Assembly: GCA_037693485.1 (NCBI GenBank)
Contig: CM075351.1
Coordinates: forward strand, 16,487,001-16,551,000
Reading direction: 5' to 3'
Source: Kitagawia praeruptora
Taxonomy: Eukaryota > Streptophyta > Magnoliopsida > Apiales > Apiaceae
DNA length: 64,000 nucleotides
In this document: piece after piece, positions 43,512 to 55,472 of the stretch
How the letters are laid out: each line of letters begins with the position of its first letter
Numbering within the stretch: the first letter of the stretch is position 1
Translations under genes and position numbers: made by a program
Notes under the pieces: model-generated
The model's input: only the letters and a program-made list of their open reading frames with translations
What the model was told of the DNA's origin: nothing
The model's database searches: none

Positions 43512-44986
43512 ATGCACAAGCTGGGTATTCCCTCTCACAAGGTCACTGTCAGTTTGTGGAAGGATGTGGGAAGAAGTTCTCATTCTGGACATCCATCCAC
43601 AACCAAAAAACCAGTTTTAGAACGAAATTTTGCAGAGTCTACCAATATAAAGGCCAGAGGTCCATCTATTATTCGGACTGCTAGCCTACAGTTGATAAAA
43701 ATAAACCACTTCTGCCAACCTACAGTCCAATGCATGATTGGTGAAAGTTCAGAAGAGCTATCAGATGAGGATGATGAGCTATGCCCTGTTAATTGTGTCA
43801 GAGAATTCAAGAATGACAGTGAATTCTTTAAAATACTAGAGAAGGCCAAGGAAACCAAATCTTTGGTGGTAGTGGATTTTTACCGCACTGCATGTGGTAG
43901 TTGCAAATATATCGAGCAGGGGTTTACAAAGTTATGCAAGGGATCCGGAGTTGAGGAAAACGGAGTGATATTCTTAAAACACAATGTAAGTATTGCTTTA
44001 GTTGATGAATTTTATCTTAAAGTTTTATGTTTTATCTGTTGTATAAATTTGCAGCCTGACTAGATAATAAAAAAATTGCATGACATATTCGTAATTGGGG
44101 AACTAAACAGCTTACAACTTTCCATTCCCTGATGTTAATAATGAAAGTGAAGCCTTATTTTGTACTAAATTGTTTGCAATTCACTTCTATCGTTCTTGAG
44201 TTGAAAGTAAACAGTGATGGATAGTCTTGAAGTTGTATCAGAAAGTTAGCCATTTATTTTGGTTTCCATTGGCTCCATTGGCAGTTTTATGCATTTTAGT
44301 TCTAGCAAGTTGAAAGTAATCACCATGGGTAATTGTAAAGTAGTGTATGAACTTGAGCCATTTGTTTTGGTTTCTTTTGATAATGCTAAGCATAAGTGCC
44401 TCTTAGATGGGAACCATATAGTTAATTTTATTTTCTGTGTCTCTTATATGTGTTCTGGTTCTAACATAATCGAGGTTACAATTTCCACAGGTACTTGATG
44501 AGTATGATGAACAGTCTGAGGTTGCTGAACGGCTGCGAATCAAGGTGAACGCTTTATAGTTTGAGTAAACAGTTTGCATCAACCTCCCTCTCACTAGTGT
44601 TTGTTCCATTATAGATATCTGTTAATTACCTGATGTCCTGAACTGATCACATGATGATCCATATCTGGCTAAGAAACGAGGAAAAATACGTATTTAAGTT
44701 TTTAACCCACCCCAACCTAAATGTTCCAACTTGCAATCATCCTAGTACTCTTCGTCTTTCTAGTGTGATCTCAATCTCTTTTCGTTTTCACTGGAGAATG
44801 TTGCTTCACTATTACCATTTTCTCTGGGTTGTAACTGAATTGACTTAAAATATTCCAACGCAGGCGGTTCCCCTCTTCCATTTTTACAAAGATGGAATTC
44901 TTTTAGAAGCTTTTCCGACCAGAGACAAAGAAAGAATCACTGCAGCCATTAATAAATACACTGCTCCTGCTAATCAAGATTTGTAA
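43512..44986 (+). CDS. Thioredoxin-like protein, ACGSC active site, probably plastidial
   Basis: Coding exons 43512-43985, 44491-44544 and 44864-44986 give 216 aa with GT-AG introns and phase 0 joins. The exon with the start begins at 43481 after a CAG acceptor. The N-terminus (MHKLGIPSHKV) is rich in Ser, Thr, Lys and Arg with few acidic residues until about 80, as in a plastid transit peptide. An acidic stretch (ESSEELSDEDDE) precedes the domain. The fold signature is LVVVDFYRTACGSCKYIEQG (Cys128, Cys131) and AVPLFHFYKDG with the cis-proline Pro179. The site is ACGSC rather than WCGPC. I recognise the Arabidopsis thioredoxin-like 4 type. Expected to act in disulfide exchange; partners unknown. 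It converges on the COQ10 gene about 1 kb away. Confidence 0.82.
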
Positions 44987-46023
44987 CATGGCTTTTGTGT
45001 ATATAGTATATTAATAGTCAACCAAAGATTGTTGCACGGAATATGTGAATTCTTATTCTTATGCCACATCTGTGATGATAGTAGAATTTTTCGAGGCTTT
45101 ATCATAGTAGAATTTGAGACATGGATTGCTAAACTCTCGTTGTGGAATTTGAGATGTGGATTGCTGAACATATCTCCCATGTGTTGCTTCTATGGTAATA
45201 TATGAATAAGGGATTACAAAAAAATCTACATCTTTTAGATTTGTTGGTGTGAAGCTATCATGTATGTCATCTCTTTGTCAGGCAAAGAAAGTATCTTGAG
45301 ATGAGCTTTGTAATGTTTTACATTAGTTAACCCACTACCCCTACATTCTTAACCTAAAGGTTCATTAGAAGAAAATTTAACTTTAAATAAGAAGCTATTC
45401 TTTTGATTTTTTTTAAACATGTGCATATCTCCTCGAACATAAAATCAGTATGATCAGCTCAGTATGCTAAAATATTGATTTAGACATATAAAAGAACACA
45501 AAGTATTATCCTTTTTCTTTGACAAGACTGCAAGAAACTGTCCTATGATATGTTCACATGCATCTTAATAACACTTGGCCATCTAGCCAATATCAATCAT
45601 AATTCTCAAGTACTAGAGTAAGAAAGATTAATACAATATCGGAAAACATAATAAAACAAGTGTCATTTAAAGAAACTTATAGCTAAATCATAGCTTAGGT
45701 TAGAATTAAGGACCATACAATCTAGTTGCCAACATTGTGATGGTCTACTTAGTACCCGCTGACAGCATTTCTTAAGGAGATTTTACCATTCTTGTTTACA
45801 GACAATGTGAAAAACTAAAGCACTCTCAAGTGCATTGAAAATGAGGATTGCCATAAAGTTCTTATGAGGTCCACACATAAATGAGTTGGGAGTAAGGGGG
45901 TCAAACCAAATTTCTAATGACCCGGATATAAGACTAGCACCATGAAAAATATAAACTACGTATCTGCCGCAGCCGTAGGACAGGAATCAACTTTACGAGG
46001 CATTTTCTAACTAGAATCTGTCT
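44987..46023. other. Convergent intergenic region, no gene seen
   Basis: Lies between two genes whose 3' ends face each other, so it should hold both 3' UTRs. A short direct repeat GAATTTGAGA(C/T)(A/G)TGGATTGCT occurs at about 45112 and 45148. Poly(A) signals cannot be fixed. Confidence 0.45.
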
Positions 46024-49000
46024 TTAACCTCCTTTGCTCGTCATGTGATATTCATGAACTGGGACCCCTGGCCCATAAATCGTACAGCAGCGGTCATTGA
46101 ATGAACCAACCAGTCGAGATACAACCTCCTTAAAAAACATTGTTGCCATCTGTGAATAATAGACATAAATTAGTTGGGGACACCTTAAAAGTATTTTGCA
46201 CCAGTAAAATTATGGAACCATAATTCTCCAGATATCATCTACTGCCTAGATATGACCAACAAGACCTAAAATACGCAACTAGTAGCTAAATTTCTATGCA
46301 TATAAGAAATGTTTACGAGTGACAAAAATGCATCACAGTTAGGCCCTAACCTCTAACTAATTTTTCTGAAACTAGCATGCCTTTGGATTCTGGTTTATAT
46401 AAAAATAACTTTATGGGAGAACTATGATAATTCATAACAGATTATCCAATGCCTTCACTTGAATGTTACAATTGAGCGAAATCTATGTATTTGCATTTCT
46501 TAAAATAATGCCCAAATCACTCTTTTACCAATTGTCGCCTCTTAGGACTTAGGTTGCGCTCTCATAGAGAATGCAAAGCAGGGGTCAAGAATTGAAAAAA
46601 AAAATGTGAAGAGTACAGGTAGGAAAAGAAAAAAAATGACAGCGTTCACAATTTTCATTACAAGGTATATTATGGATTTGAGAGCGATAGGAATGAACAT
46701 TCATTTGAAGTCTGGCTAGATTGCACTCTTGTTTAGTATGTAGAATAATACAGTATATAGGAACGGACAGATATCATGGTAGTATAATTTTCCTCCCATT
46801 TCATCCATCCAAACATAAACAACACAGGACTTCCTTTTCCATATCTACTGTCAGTAGACCTGTCATTTTCTTTCTTCTTTTAGTAGCTCTTTTTCAGATA
46901 TTATTTTTACAGCCTGTGAGCACTGCACTACTCTCACTACCCCCATGTTGAAAAAGGGGTCAAACACAACAAAATAATATAATCGTCAATTAGATTACTC
47001 TGGTGTTGCTAGCAAGTTATATATTATTCAAGTGTCAAAAATCAAGAAAGACAGCTAGTAATTTTGGGGTTGAGAGTATACCTGTCGATAGAATGGTGAC
47101 TGAAATTTAAAATCTACCATGAAATAAAGGCTGCAAGTTCCCGGTAATGGACCCTCACTGAATTCCCAAACGTTAATCAAGTGATCAAAAAGGCCACTTT
47201 CTGACACAGTAGTCTGCAAACAGAACACAAGTGATGAGTCATACAAAAACACCTTACACCGGCAAATAAGATGACGTTACTCGGTTTCAAGAACTCGGTG
47301 TTAATAATATTCATGCAAGGAACACAATTCTAAACATCAAAATGTGGAAATTAACTCATGTGTGAGGAAATTTGTATTCCTGCAAGTAAATTTTTATTTC
47401 CATGAAACTCTCTCTCGCACAAATAGTAAGTAGCCATCACAACAACGCGAAAGGAACCCAGAAGGCCAATATTACATCTTTCCTTGCATTAGAGTGGTTT
47501 CCCAAATAATTTATTTATGGTGTCATCAATATAACGTTCCATGCTAACTACTCGTCTTCTAACTTATGACAGAGGATGAGTGAACAAAGTACAAAAATTG
47601 CTTCTTTTGATTCTTCAAATGTGATTAGCAGGCCTATATCAGATGTTGAAACCACTTATAAGTTCTGTCTACTAGGTTCCTTTACTTTCAAATAAAAGAG
47701 GGATTGTTAATAGAACATATCAACAGTTATGTGAACCTCCTGACGTCAACGGCCAAGAGAACCAACGTGACATGGGCTCCATGCCCAGTGAGAAGAAACT
47801 ACAGATCCTTTACCATATATTTCTACACCAACCGCCAACCTAGAGAGAGTATGGACTTAAGCTGCCCTTTCTGTTACTCCGTGGTGTACACTTGCCTGGG
47901 GATACTTATCTCTCATTTTAATGGATGCAATTTCATATATGATTCACCTTTAGCTCATTCTAGCTGACAGGCAGAGTCGATTGACTGAGACACTGACCAG
48001 CATTATTTGATCGAATTTCCTGAACTCATAACAAACAATAAAATAGTGAAATTTTTCCTCACCTTCACATATTTTGGTTTACTCAGTTCCACATGCGACA
48101 TGTACCTTTCAACAAGAAATTTAAAACCAATCTCCAGTTCAGCATCAAATGATCCATCAGGAAAGGATCGAATAATATCTGATTTCTGACACCAAGGGAC
48201 AAAATCTGCATACAAGTCAACTGCAGCAACAACAGAATATAGCTGCTCCGGAGAGTACCTGACAATTAAACAAAAAAGACAGAGAAATGAAAAAGAATTA
48301 ACTGCAAATTGTAAATTCTGCATGTATAAACACCAAATGGCCAAGCAACCATCTTATTGTTTCCATCTCATAGTTGTTTACAGATAAGAATTGACAGGCT
48401 TTAGGTTGATTTTTATGTGATTGTCATTTCTTTCAGCAATCACTCTGAATAAACTTCTTTATGTTTAAACGTCTGGACAACTAATTGTACATTCAGTTTC
48501 AGATTGGTCCACTCTCTTTTTAATGATCCTTATACATTTCCATGCACGGGAACATAAATTTTTTCGTCGTCTGTGAACTAAATAGGAATGTCCCCCAAAT
48601 AAAAAAGAAACTCAATTACATCCTAAATTTTATATGTCTTTTAACAAAGTCTTTCTGCTAGCTACGGTACCCATCTCTTTTTCGACATGTCTTGGTCTTC
48701 TTCAACTGAAGAAGATTTGCCGGGATCTGCAAATTCTAATGTAGGATTTTCAAGTCCCATTACAAATAATAAATTGAAGGTATCCAATATGACATTACAC
48801 TTGTTTAATAACATCAACCCTATGCATATAACCTAAATAAAGGTCCACCTTCTGGTGTAGAAAAATCGAAGCATAAATTGATGGTTTCAACTTCATTTCA
48901 TGACAAAAATTGCTTTTAATATCTTCATCCAATAATCATGAGGAAGTTTCACTTTTTTTCATCTAATCATCATGAACAAGTGTCACTTAAAAAAACAGAA

Positions 49001-51193
49001 TAATGAAATTTCTTCTAAAAAAAAGAGGCTAAATTTAGTAAACCCAAGGTTAGCCTACTACCATCAGTAGTTCAGTACAGATAGCTGCACATATGGGGAA
49101 AAAGACTGGCTTTAATCTCTCCTACCAGATTAACTTCATTTTAAATTCAAAATTATATCAATGACATAATTGATAAAGTGTTGGTTCAAGAAGCTAATGT
49201 TAGATTCCCCGCACAATTCAATTAAACCCAACTAATGAAACCAAACAGACGTACTAGTGTAACAATTAGTCGCGCAAGGTCTAGGCTAGGGAAACTGGAG
49301 GCATTTTATACATTATAAAATTGCCGTTAATTTTATACATTAACTTAGGAGTTACAAAATAAAATAAAGAAATGCAATTAATTTTATTCACATTATTCCA
49401 ACAAAAGATAGTACGCAAAATAACAACAGAAATTATATAAACACAATACACTATTTAGAGCAAGTCCAATGCAATGTTATCCTTGATGCTATTGCTATAT
49501 TATAACATCAAATGCTAAAAAACTCATCTCCAAAGGGGTGCTATAGTTGGATGCATCATTGGTGCTATTGCTATATTATGCATCTTTGGTGCTAAATTTG
49601 AAACCAAGGATGCATTTATGCATCCATGCCACATCATCATTTAACTAGAATAAGATGAGTTTATTGAAAATATTCAATAGAAGTTAAAAGAGTGAGGTAA
49701 AAGTTAAAAGAATTGGTTAAATTTGAAACAAGTTATAGAACTAGCTTTGGAGGGTGAGTTTCATTTTAGCACCAAAATTCACTTTTTGGTTCTATATTAT
49801 AGCAAGAGTTAATTGCAAAAAAGTGGCCAGATTTTACACTCATTTTCAAAAAAGTGACCAGATTTTAAATTTTGCAAAATAGTGACCAGACTTGCCTTTT
49901 TCCTTTCAAAAAAGTGGCTGGAGATGATTTCAGCTTATTTGGCAAGGGTAAAATGGGAAAATATGTTATTTTACTAAAAAATAATGCTAAAAACCCCAAA
50001 AATTATCCAAAAAATCCCCAAATTAATATGTGTCACCATATGATTGGGAATATTCGTAGTAATAATAATAATGCCCCCCTCCACGCATGCACATAAATTG
50101 ACTAATTAAATCTTGACAACTCATATTTGTGAATTTTTTTATGAATTGATGTGCATACATGGGGCATTATTATTATTACAAATAAAACCAATCATGTAAC
50201 ACCCCAGTCCCACATCGAGGAGATTTGGGGCTTTAGTTCAGTTTATAAGGTAAAGTACTACTACTAAGTGCACCAACAAATCATGATCTTTTGGGGGCCT
50301 ATGGTGGGCTTGTGGATTACCCAAGTTGGTTGCATTGGGCCAGTATGCTTTGGCTTATTTCGGATTCGGAATCGGGACTTGACCCGATTTTCGAAAAAAA
50401 TTCGGGATTTGACCCGGGTTATCACATATGGTATCAGAGCCGACTCTCGAAAGCTTGATTCGTCAAGTTGCCGGAGGTGGGGACACGAAGGCCGGTGGTA
50501 TTATCCCACAATGGACAGAGATCCGGAGGTGGGGACACGAAGCTAGCCGGTATTATCCCACAATGGCTAGGGAGGAACGATCTTGGACCTATGGGAGCTG
50601 AAAATCGCCTTTAGCCACCTTTTTGAAAGGAAAAAGGCAGTCTGGCCACCATTTTGCAAAATTGAAAATCTGGCCACTTTTTTGAAAATAAGTGTACACC
50701 ACTTTGAAGTTTACTCTTATAGCAATAGCAATAGAAATTTAGCATCTAGCATTGGAACAAAACTGAACAAAGTAACTATAAGTCCAACTAATAATTTCAA
50801 ATGCCACTTCATCAAAATGCTAAACCATAGCACTAAATCATAATTAAACGAAACAACAAAGATTAAATATAACTAAAAATCCAAACAAGTCGAAAACACT
50901 GACCCTAATACACGCCTTTCCTCGTAAACCTTAGCAAGAACATTAGCCTCCGCCCCATCGCCACAACCAAGCAAACCCCTTTTTCGAATGCCACCATAAT
51001 CACACTCACTTAAACACAAATGCCTCTTCTTTGCCCCAAAACTAGTTTGATTTCCTAATAAAAAATTGTTAACACAAGCAATGCTACTTAGGCCTTCAAC
51101 TTGAACAAAATTTGGCAAACCCCTTTTGTTTATATTACATTTAACACCATTTTTACGCAAAAGTAAGCTTCTTAGTGCCCTTGATGCAGACAT
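46024..51193 (-). CDS. COQ10: Coenzyme Q-binding protein COQ10 homologue, mitochondrial, 4 exons
   Basis: START-domain protein that binds coenzyme Q and is needed for efficient respiration and Q biosynthesis in yeast and other eukaryotes. Exons on the minus strand are 50904-51193, 48063-48258, 47082-47213 and 46024-46149, giving 744 nt and 247 aa. All phases agree and all junctions are GT-AG. The N-terminus MSASRALRSLLLRKNG is an Arg-rich mitochondrial presequence. The domain starts at RRVLGYSPEQLYSVVAAVDL and includes FVPWCQKSDI, GSFDAELEIGFKFLVERY, SGLFDHLINVWEF, MVDFKFQSPFYRQ and MFFKEVVSRLVGSF. The ending CTIYGPGVPVHEY is typical. Intron 1 is 2.6 kb and carries nested transposons. Intact. 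Confidence 0.93.
49449..50770. mobile_element. Nested MITEs in COQ10 intron 1
   Basis: Outer hAT-like MITE: AGAGCAAGTCCAATGC at about 49457, with the opposite end CTAGCATTGGAAC near 50750. Inside it, at 49808-50716, is a foldback element with arms AAAAAAGTGGCCAGATTTT and ATCTGGCCACTTTTTTGA. Within that is a smaller inverted pair, AATAATAATGCCCCCC (about 50056) and TGGGGCATTATTATTATT (about 50159), and a TRIM-like LTR. Confidence 0.6.
50195..50440 (+). mobile_element. TRIM-like solo-ended element (LTR plus primer site)
   Basis: LTR 50195-50426 begins TGTAACACCCCAGTCCCACA and ends GGTTATCACA. It is followed by TGGTATCAGAGC (50429-50440). The tail to about 50590 has a direct repeat of GGAGGTGGGGACACGAAG and ATTATCCCACAATGG. 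No second LTR is present. Short LTR plus tiny interior fits plant TRIM elements. Confidence 0.65.
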
Positions 51194-51310
51194 AGAGAAA
51201 TTGTTTAAGCTGAGATGTGCGTGGGTTCTTGACCTAATGGAACTTGTTAAAGTATGAAACTTTAGAATCTACAAGGGGTGTGTGGGGGGGGGGGGGAGAG
51301 AGAGAGATTT
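51194..51310 (-). promoter_or_regulatory. COQ10 5' leader with C-run and CT repeats
   Basis: On the minus strand CTCTCTCTC followed by about 13 C lies roughly 100 nt upstream of the start. CT-rich leaders are common in plants. The core promoter is not identifiable. Confidence 0.35.
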
Positions 51311-51711
51311 GATTGATTCTTGATAATGGAATTGCAAAAGGGTGCGGAATAAAGAGGCATAAACCGGCTCCGGTCAAAGTGTTTGAAGCCTCAGCTCAGC
51401 TGTGAGCTCTCTTTATTTTCTTTTTCTTGAATTTATGTGAATGATAATATAGGTTTTATTTTTTAATTAATTAATTTAATAATTGAAGATATGAAGTTAA
51501 CTTTTTCATGAATACAAACACGGGTTAGATATCAAAAAATGTTCTCAACTTTCTTTTTTTTTTCCCATAAAATTTAATTAAATTTCGATTTTTGATTCGA
51601 ACCTAAATTTTTGGATTATCGAATGGGTGAAATCCCCAAATACCCATATTTTCAAACCAACTAACCAAAATACCCATATGCGTGCACTTTTGCCCAAAAT
51701 ACCCACCCGAT

Positions 51712-53941
51712 ACGCATGTCCAACATGCGTAGCCTCTTACACGCATTTTTAGCATGCGTATTTTTCCTAATTTTTTTTTTAAAGCAGGCAACACATTTGT
51801 AACATGCGTATGTCTTTTTTTTTTTTTATTTGACCTACGCATTTGCATTATTGGTGTAGCTCAATTTTGTTTTTAATTATCCATATGCGCATTTGTTGTA
51901 TGCGTAGTTCAATTATTTGATGGGAGTACGTATTTGTTGTATGCGTATTTTTTTTTTGTTTTTTTTTAAAATTGCCCACGCATTTGTCTAATGCGTGTAG
52001 TTTATTTTGTTCATACCCTACCCAGCACAACATTTTCATTCATGTAAACGGAGTACTACGCATGTTGGACATGCGTATTCGGTGGGTAGAAAGGGCAGAC
52101 TCTTTCGCCGATGGGTATTTTGGGCAGTGGGTTCCCAAAAGTTGTGTAATTTGGTCATTCTTTTTTATCGAATTGGATTGAGTCATTTTAAGTCGAATTT
52201 ATTTGGGTGAAAAACCAAAATACCCACCATTTAATTTCAGTTGCCCAAAATACTTACCGGGGGAAACCTCGACCCTTTTTACCCACGGAACACGCATGTG
52301 TCACATGCGTACACAGTACATGCATGTCTCTCACATGCGTGCTCTTTATTTATATTTTTTTTTGAAGTAGTCCACGCATGTACAACATGTGTGTATATAT
52401 ATTTTTTTAATATAAAATAAGCCCACGCATTAGTACAATGCGTATAGCTCATTGGTAAGTTTCTTTGTCAAATGGACAACGCATTGGTAGCATGTGTATG
52501 GTTCAATAATTTTGAATTTCACTTTTTTTTAGCAAAATTTTGAATTTGACAATGCTAAACCCTAAATCCTAAGTTCGTATACGGTTTATTCTTCGTTCCG
52601 AATATTTTAAAACCCAAAATGGAAACGTTAAACCCCAAAAGTTAATTGTTGAACCCCTAAATTTAATTAAAAATGTATTTTTTTAAATTTTAAAATTTAT
52701 TTTAATGAGGTCCAAATTTTTCCACCAGTTGACAAAGTTAGCACCATTCAATTTATTTTCTTTTCCACCAATCTATTCCACCACTTAGCTTTTTTGGTTT
52801 TATTTTTGTTTCCACCAGTCTTCTTTTCCACCACTTAATTTTTTTGTTTTATTTTTGTTTCCACCAGTCTTACTTTCCACCAATCTTTTCCACCACTTAG
52901 TTTTTTGGTTTTATTTTTTTTCCCACCAATCTGTTCCACCACTTAGTAGCAAGTGAATTTATTTAATACGCATGGTACAGTTGGGTATTCAGGGGTTACC
53001 CAAACAACCCTAAACCCTAAGTTCGTATACGGTTGATTCGTCGTCCCGAATATTTCTAAACCCAAAATGGAACTGTTGAATCCCAAAGATTAACCGATGA
53101 AATCCTGAGGGAATACATGTAAAATTTAAAATTTTAATAAAAAATTGAATCCGGCGACCTGATTTTTAAACGCTAACGCGTTTAAAAATTAGGATAAGTT
53201 ACGGTTTAGGGTCTAGAATTTAGGGTTGTAAACAACCCTAAACCCTAAGTTCGTATACGATTTATTTATCGTCCCGAATATTTCTAAACCAAAAATGGAA
53301 CTGTTGAACCCCAAAGGTTAACCGTTGAAATCCTGAGGGAATATAGATAAAATTTAAAATTTAAAAATAAAAATTGAATCCGGCGGCTTGATTTTTAAAC
53401 GCTAACGCATTTAAAAATCAGGATAAGTTAGGGTTTAGGATATAGGGTTTAGGGTTGTAAACAACCCTAAACCCTAAGTTTGTATACGGTTTATTTGTCG
53501 TTTCGAATATTTCTAAAACCCAAAATGGAAACATTGAACCCAAAAAGTTAATTGTTGAACCCTAAAAGAACATAAATAAATTTAAAATTTTAAATAAAAA
53601 ATTGGATATTTTAATGAGGCCCAAATTTCTCCACCAATTGACCAAGTCAGCACCATTCAGATTAAATCTTATTTTTTTTGGTTTTATTTACTTTTCCGCA
53701 AGTGTGTTGCACCACTTAGCACCACCATTCTCTTCCACCAGTTAGTTCCACCACTTAGCACCACCATTCTCTTCCACCACTTAGCAGCTTTGGGCATTAT
53801 TTTTAGGGGAAAAAAACTAAAAATCCCTATACGCATTAGTATCATGCGTACATCATTGACAAAAAAAACATATACGCATTAGCATAATGCGTACATAGTG
53901 GAGACAAAAAGGAAAACACTATACGCATTACTCTAATGCGC
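51712..53941. repeat. Array of 14 dyads ACGCAT-N7-ATGCGT (19 bp each)
   Basis: Sites start at 51712, 51741, 51791, 51887, 51928, 51978, 52058, 52292, 52374, 52425, 52479, 53831, 53874 and 53923. Every one is 19 bp with a 7-nt spacer. Nine match both hexamers and five have one mismatch. The bases next to the hexamers often pair too: G with C four times of four, T with A four times of ten. Confidence 0.85.
52551..53700. repeat. Tandem repeat of about 230 bp with telomere-like CCCTAAA units
   Basis: AACCCTAAACCCTAAGTTCG followed by TATACGG starts at about 53005, 53235 and 53463 (228-230 bp apart), with a diverged copy at 52553. The unit also holds CCGAATATTT, AAATGGAAC and TTTTTAAACGCTAACGC. 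The right end of the unit, TAGGGTTTAGGGTTG, puts opposite telomeric strands head to head at each junction. Flanking blocks 52710-52950 and 53610-53790 repeat CCACCA/CCACTTAGCACC. Confidence 0.75.
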
Positions 53942-54232
53942 ATGTCGTGGATATTTAGGGCGACAGATCGTGCTAAACGGCATTTGGGCAATGGGATGCT
54001 AAAAAAGAGGTATTTTGGGCATTTTCTCAATTTATTATATCATTCAATCCCATCTTTTTTTTAAAACAATGTAGATCATTTTTCGATTCAGATTTATAAT
54101 ATCTAATTTTCGTAAAACATTGATGATATTATTTTAAAAGGCTGAATTTTCAAATATTTGTATATTACTCGATCATAATAAACGGTTTTCACAAATGTTT
54201 TTTTTTTTGATAAATTTTCACAAATGTTATTT

Positions 54233-54985
54233 TTATTTTTTTTTGATAAAACCGTACTTGCATTAAAATTTCTCAGAATCAAGCATACATATGATAAAAT
54301 CAGCAGCAGAAACATTCTAATACCTGACATAGAATATGTCGCCCTCACTAAGCTATGAGCGGCTAAGCAGACCAATGTATGTAACACACTAACACTTCAT
54401 CAAAGTGTTTATCCATATCCGTACAATCCTCCAAGATCATATGATCAATCACCAAACTCACACAAACGGTGAAACAATAGCAAACTCACACAAACGCTGA
54501 GACAATAGCAAACTCACACAAACGGTGAGACAATAACAAAACTCACACAAACGGTGAGACAACAAAAAACAAACTGATCTTACAATTTTAAAAATGAGAT
54601 TTACAAAATAAAGCTACAAACTAAAACCAAACTAGAACTTTAGCAATTCGTAGATCTGGGAACAAACCCACCAGAACAAGATAACTCGGACCAATTACGA
54701 GACCAAAATCACCTGAAAGAACGAGAAATCCGGAATTTCGTGGAATTGAGATCTAATAAATTGAAGGCCAAATCGGAAAAGACTTTGAAACCTTATATCC
54801 GAAAAAACAAAGCTTTATTGAAAGAAGGAAGAAAAAACAAAGAAAATGGAAGATTTGGGGTTTCCACAGGTGGAAGCCCGACGCTTCCACGGCTATTGGC
54901 AAAATACGAAGAGCAAGGAGAGAGAGAAAGATGCTCTCTACTTTCGGTGGCTTTTAGTTACGGCCGGATACATTATTTACGTGAG
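54233..54985 (-). mobile_element. Poly(A) retroposon (LINE-derived or SINE), 17-bp target duplication
   Basis: tttcacaaatgttattt occurs at 54216-54232 and 54986-55002. On the minus strand the element ends TGCAAGTACGGTTTTATC and a long A run. Near its 5' part is GGAAGCGTCGGGCTTCCAC, a small hairpin. It has four 29-30-bp repeats of TGTCTCACCGTTTGTGTGAG (54453-54565). No RT frame. The 3' end looks like those of plant L1 elements, so it may be an L1 with its coding part deleted. Confidence 0.7.
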
Positions 54986-55125
54986 TTTCACAAATGTTAT
55001 TTACTTGTTTCTAAAAACATAAAATTTGTCACACCCATCGTGATGTTTCAAAGTAACTAGTGTGCAGTCAATTTCATAACTCAAACATGTTGGTATACAT
55101 TGTGCAGGTCTTGGTGAACATGCAA

Positions 55126-55206
55126 GTGACCAATTGAGCAAATATGTTTCGCGATTATGATCTATTGGACCAATTGAGCAAATATGTTTCGCGATTATGA
55201 TCTATT
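55126..55206. repeat. Two-copy 40-bp tandem duplication
   Basis: GACCAATTGAGCAAATATGT and TTCGCGATTATGATCTATTG (one 40-bp unit) repeated directly, identical in both copies. Confidence 0.9.
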
Positions 55207-55472
55207 GCTGCTCCCTGCAGCACCATCGAACATGTCTTCACACACTCCTCTGAGAATACAGAAGGGACATATTATCACCTATTACATATTCCATTAAACA
55301 AAAGATCTAGCTTCAACCTACAACTCTCTTGAAATGGCCTAGAATCGCAGGTCTGGAGTCGAGTTACTTCTCAAGAATCGTTCCAATAATTTGCAGTGAA
55401 TGGATACATTTTGTCAAAAGTCTACGGAGTTCCTTGGCTACTGGTGGCTACCGATGAAGATTACTGAACACT

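Larger units (their letters stand above)
51621..54030. mobile_element. Two adjacent elements carrying dyad arrays and tandem repeats
   Basis: The first (about 51621-52150) has inverted sequence: CCCAAAATACCCACCCGATACG at the left (first 20 bases at 51693) mirrors the CATGCGTATTCGGTGGGT... part near 52070, and GGGTATTTTGGGCAG lies near 52115. The second (about 52205-54025) starts GGGTGAAAAACCAAAATACC and ends GAGGTATTTTGGGCATTTTC. Both contain copies of ACGCAT-N7-ATGCGT. No transposase is visible. The class is unknown. Confidence 0.55.

Noticed and set aside
47704..47967. 87-codon plus-strand frame
   Set aside because: It lies in COQ10 intron 2, antisense to the gene, with no recognisable domain.
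52985..53480. Chromosome-end telomere
   Set aside because: Only two or three CCCTAAA units at a time, inside a 230-bp tandem with unrelated sequence, and genes lie on both sides.
54740..55060. 106-codon Lys-rich frame
   Set aside because: It spans a retroposon boundary and its target duplication. It is antisense to the element and has no homologue I recognise.
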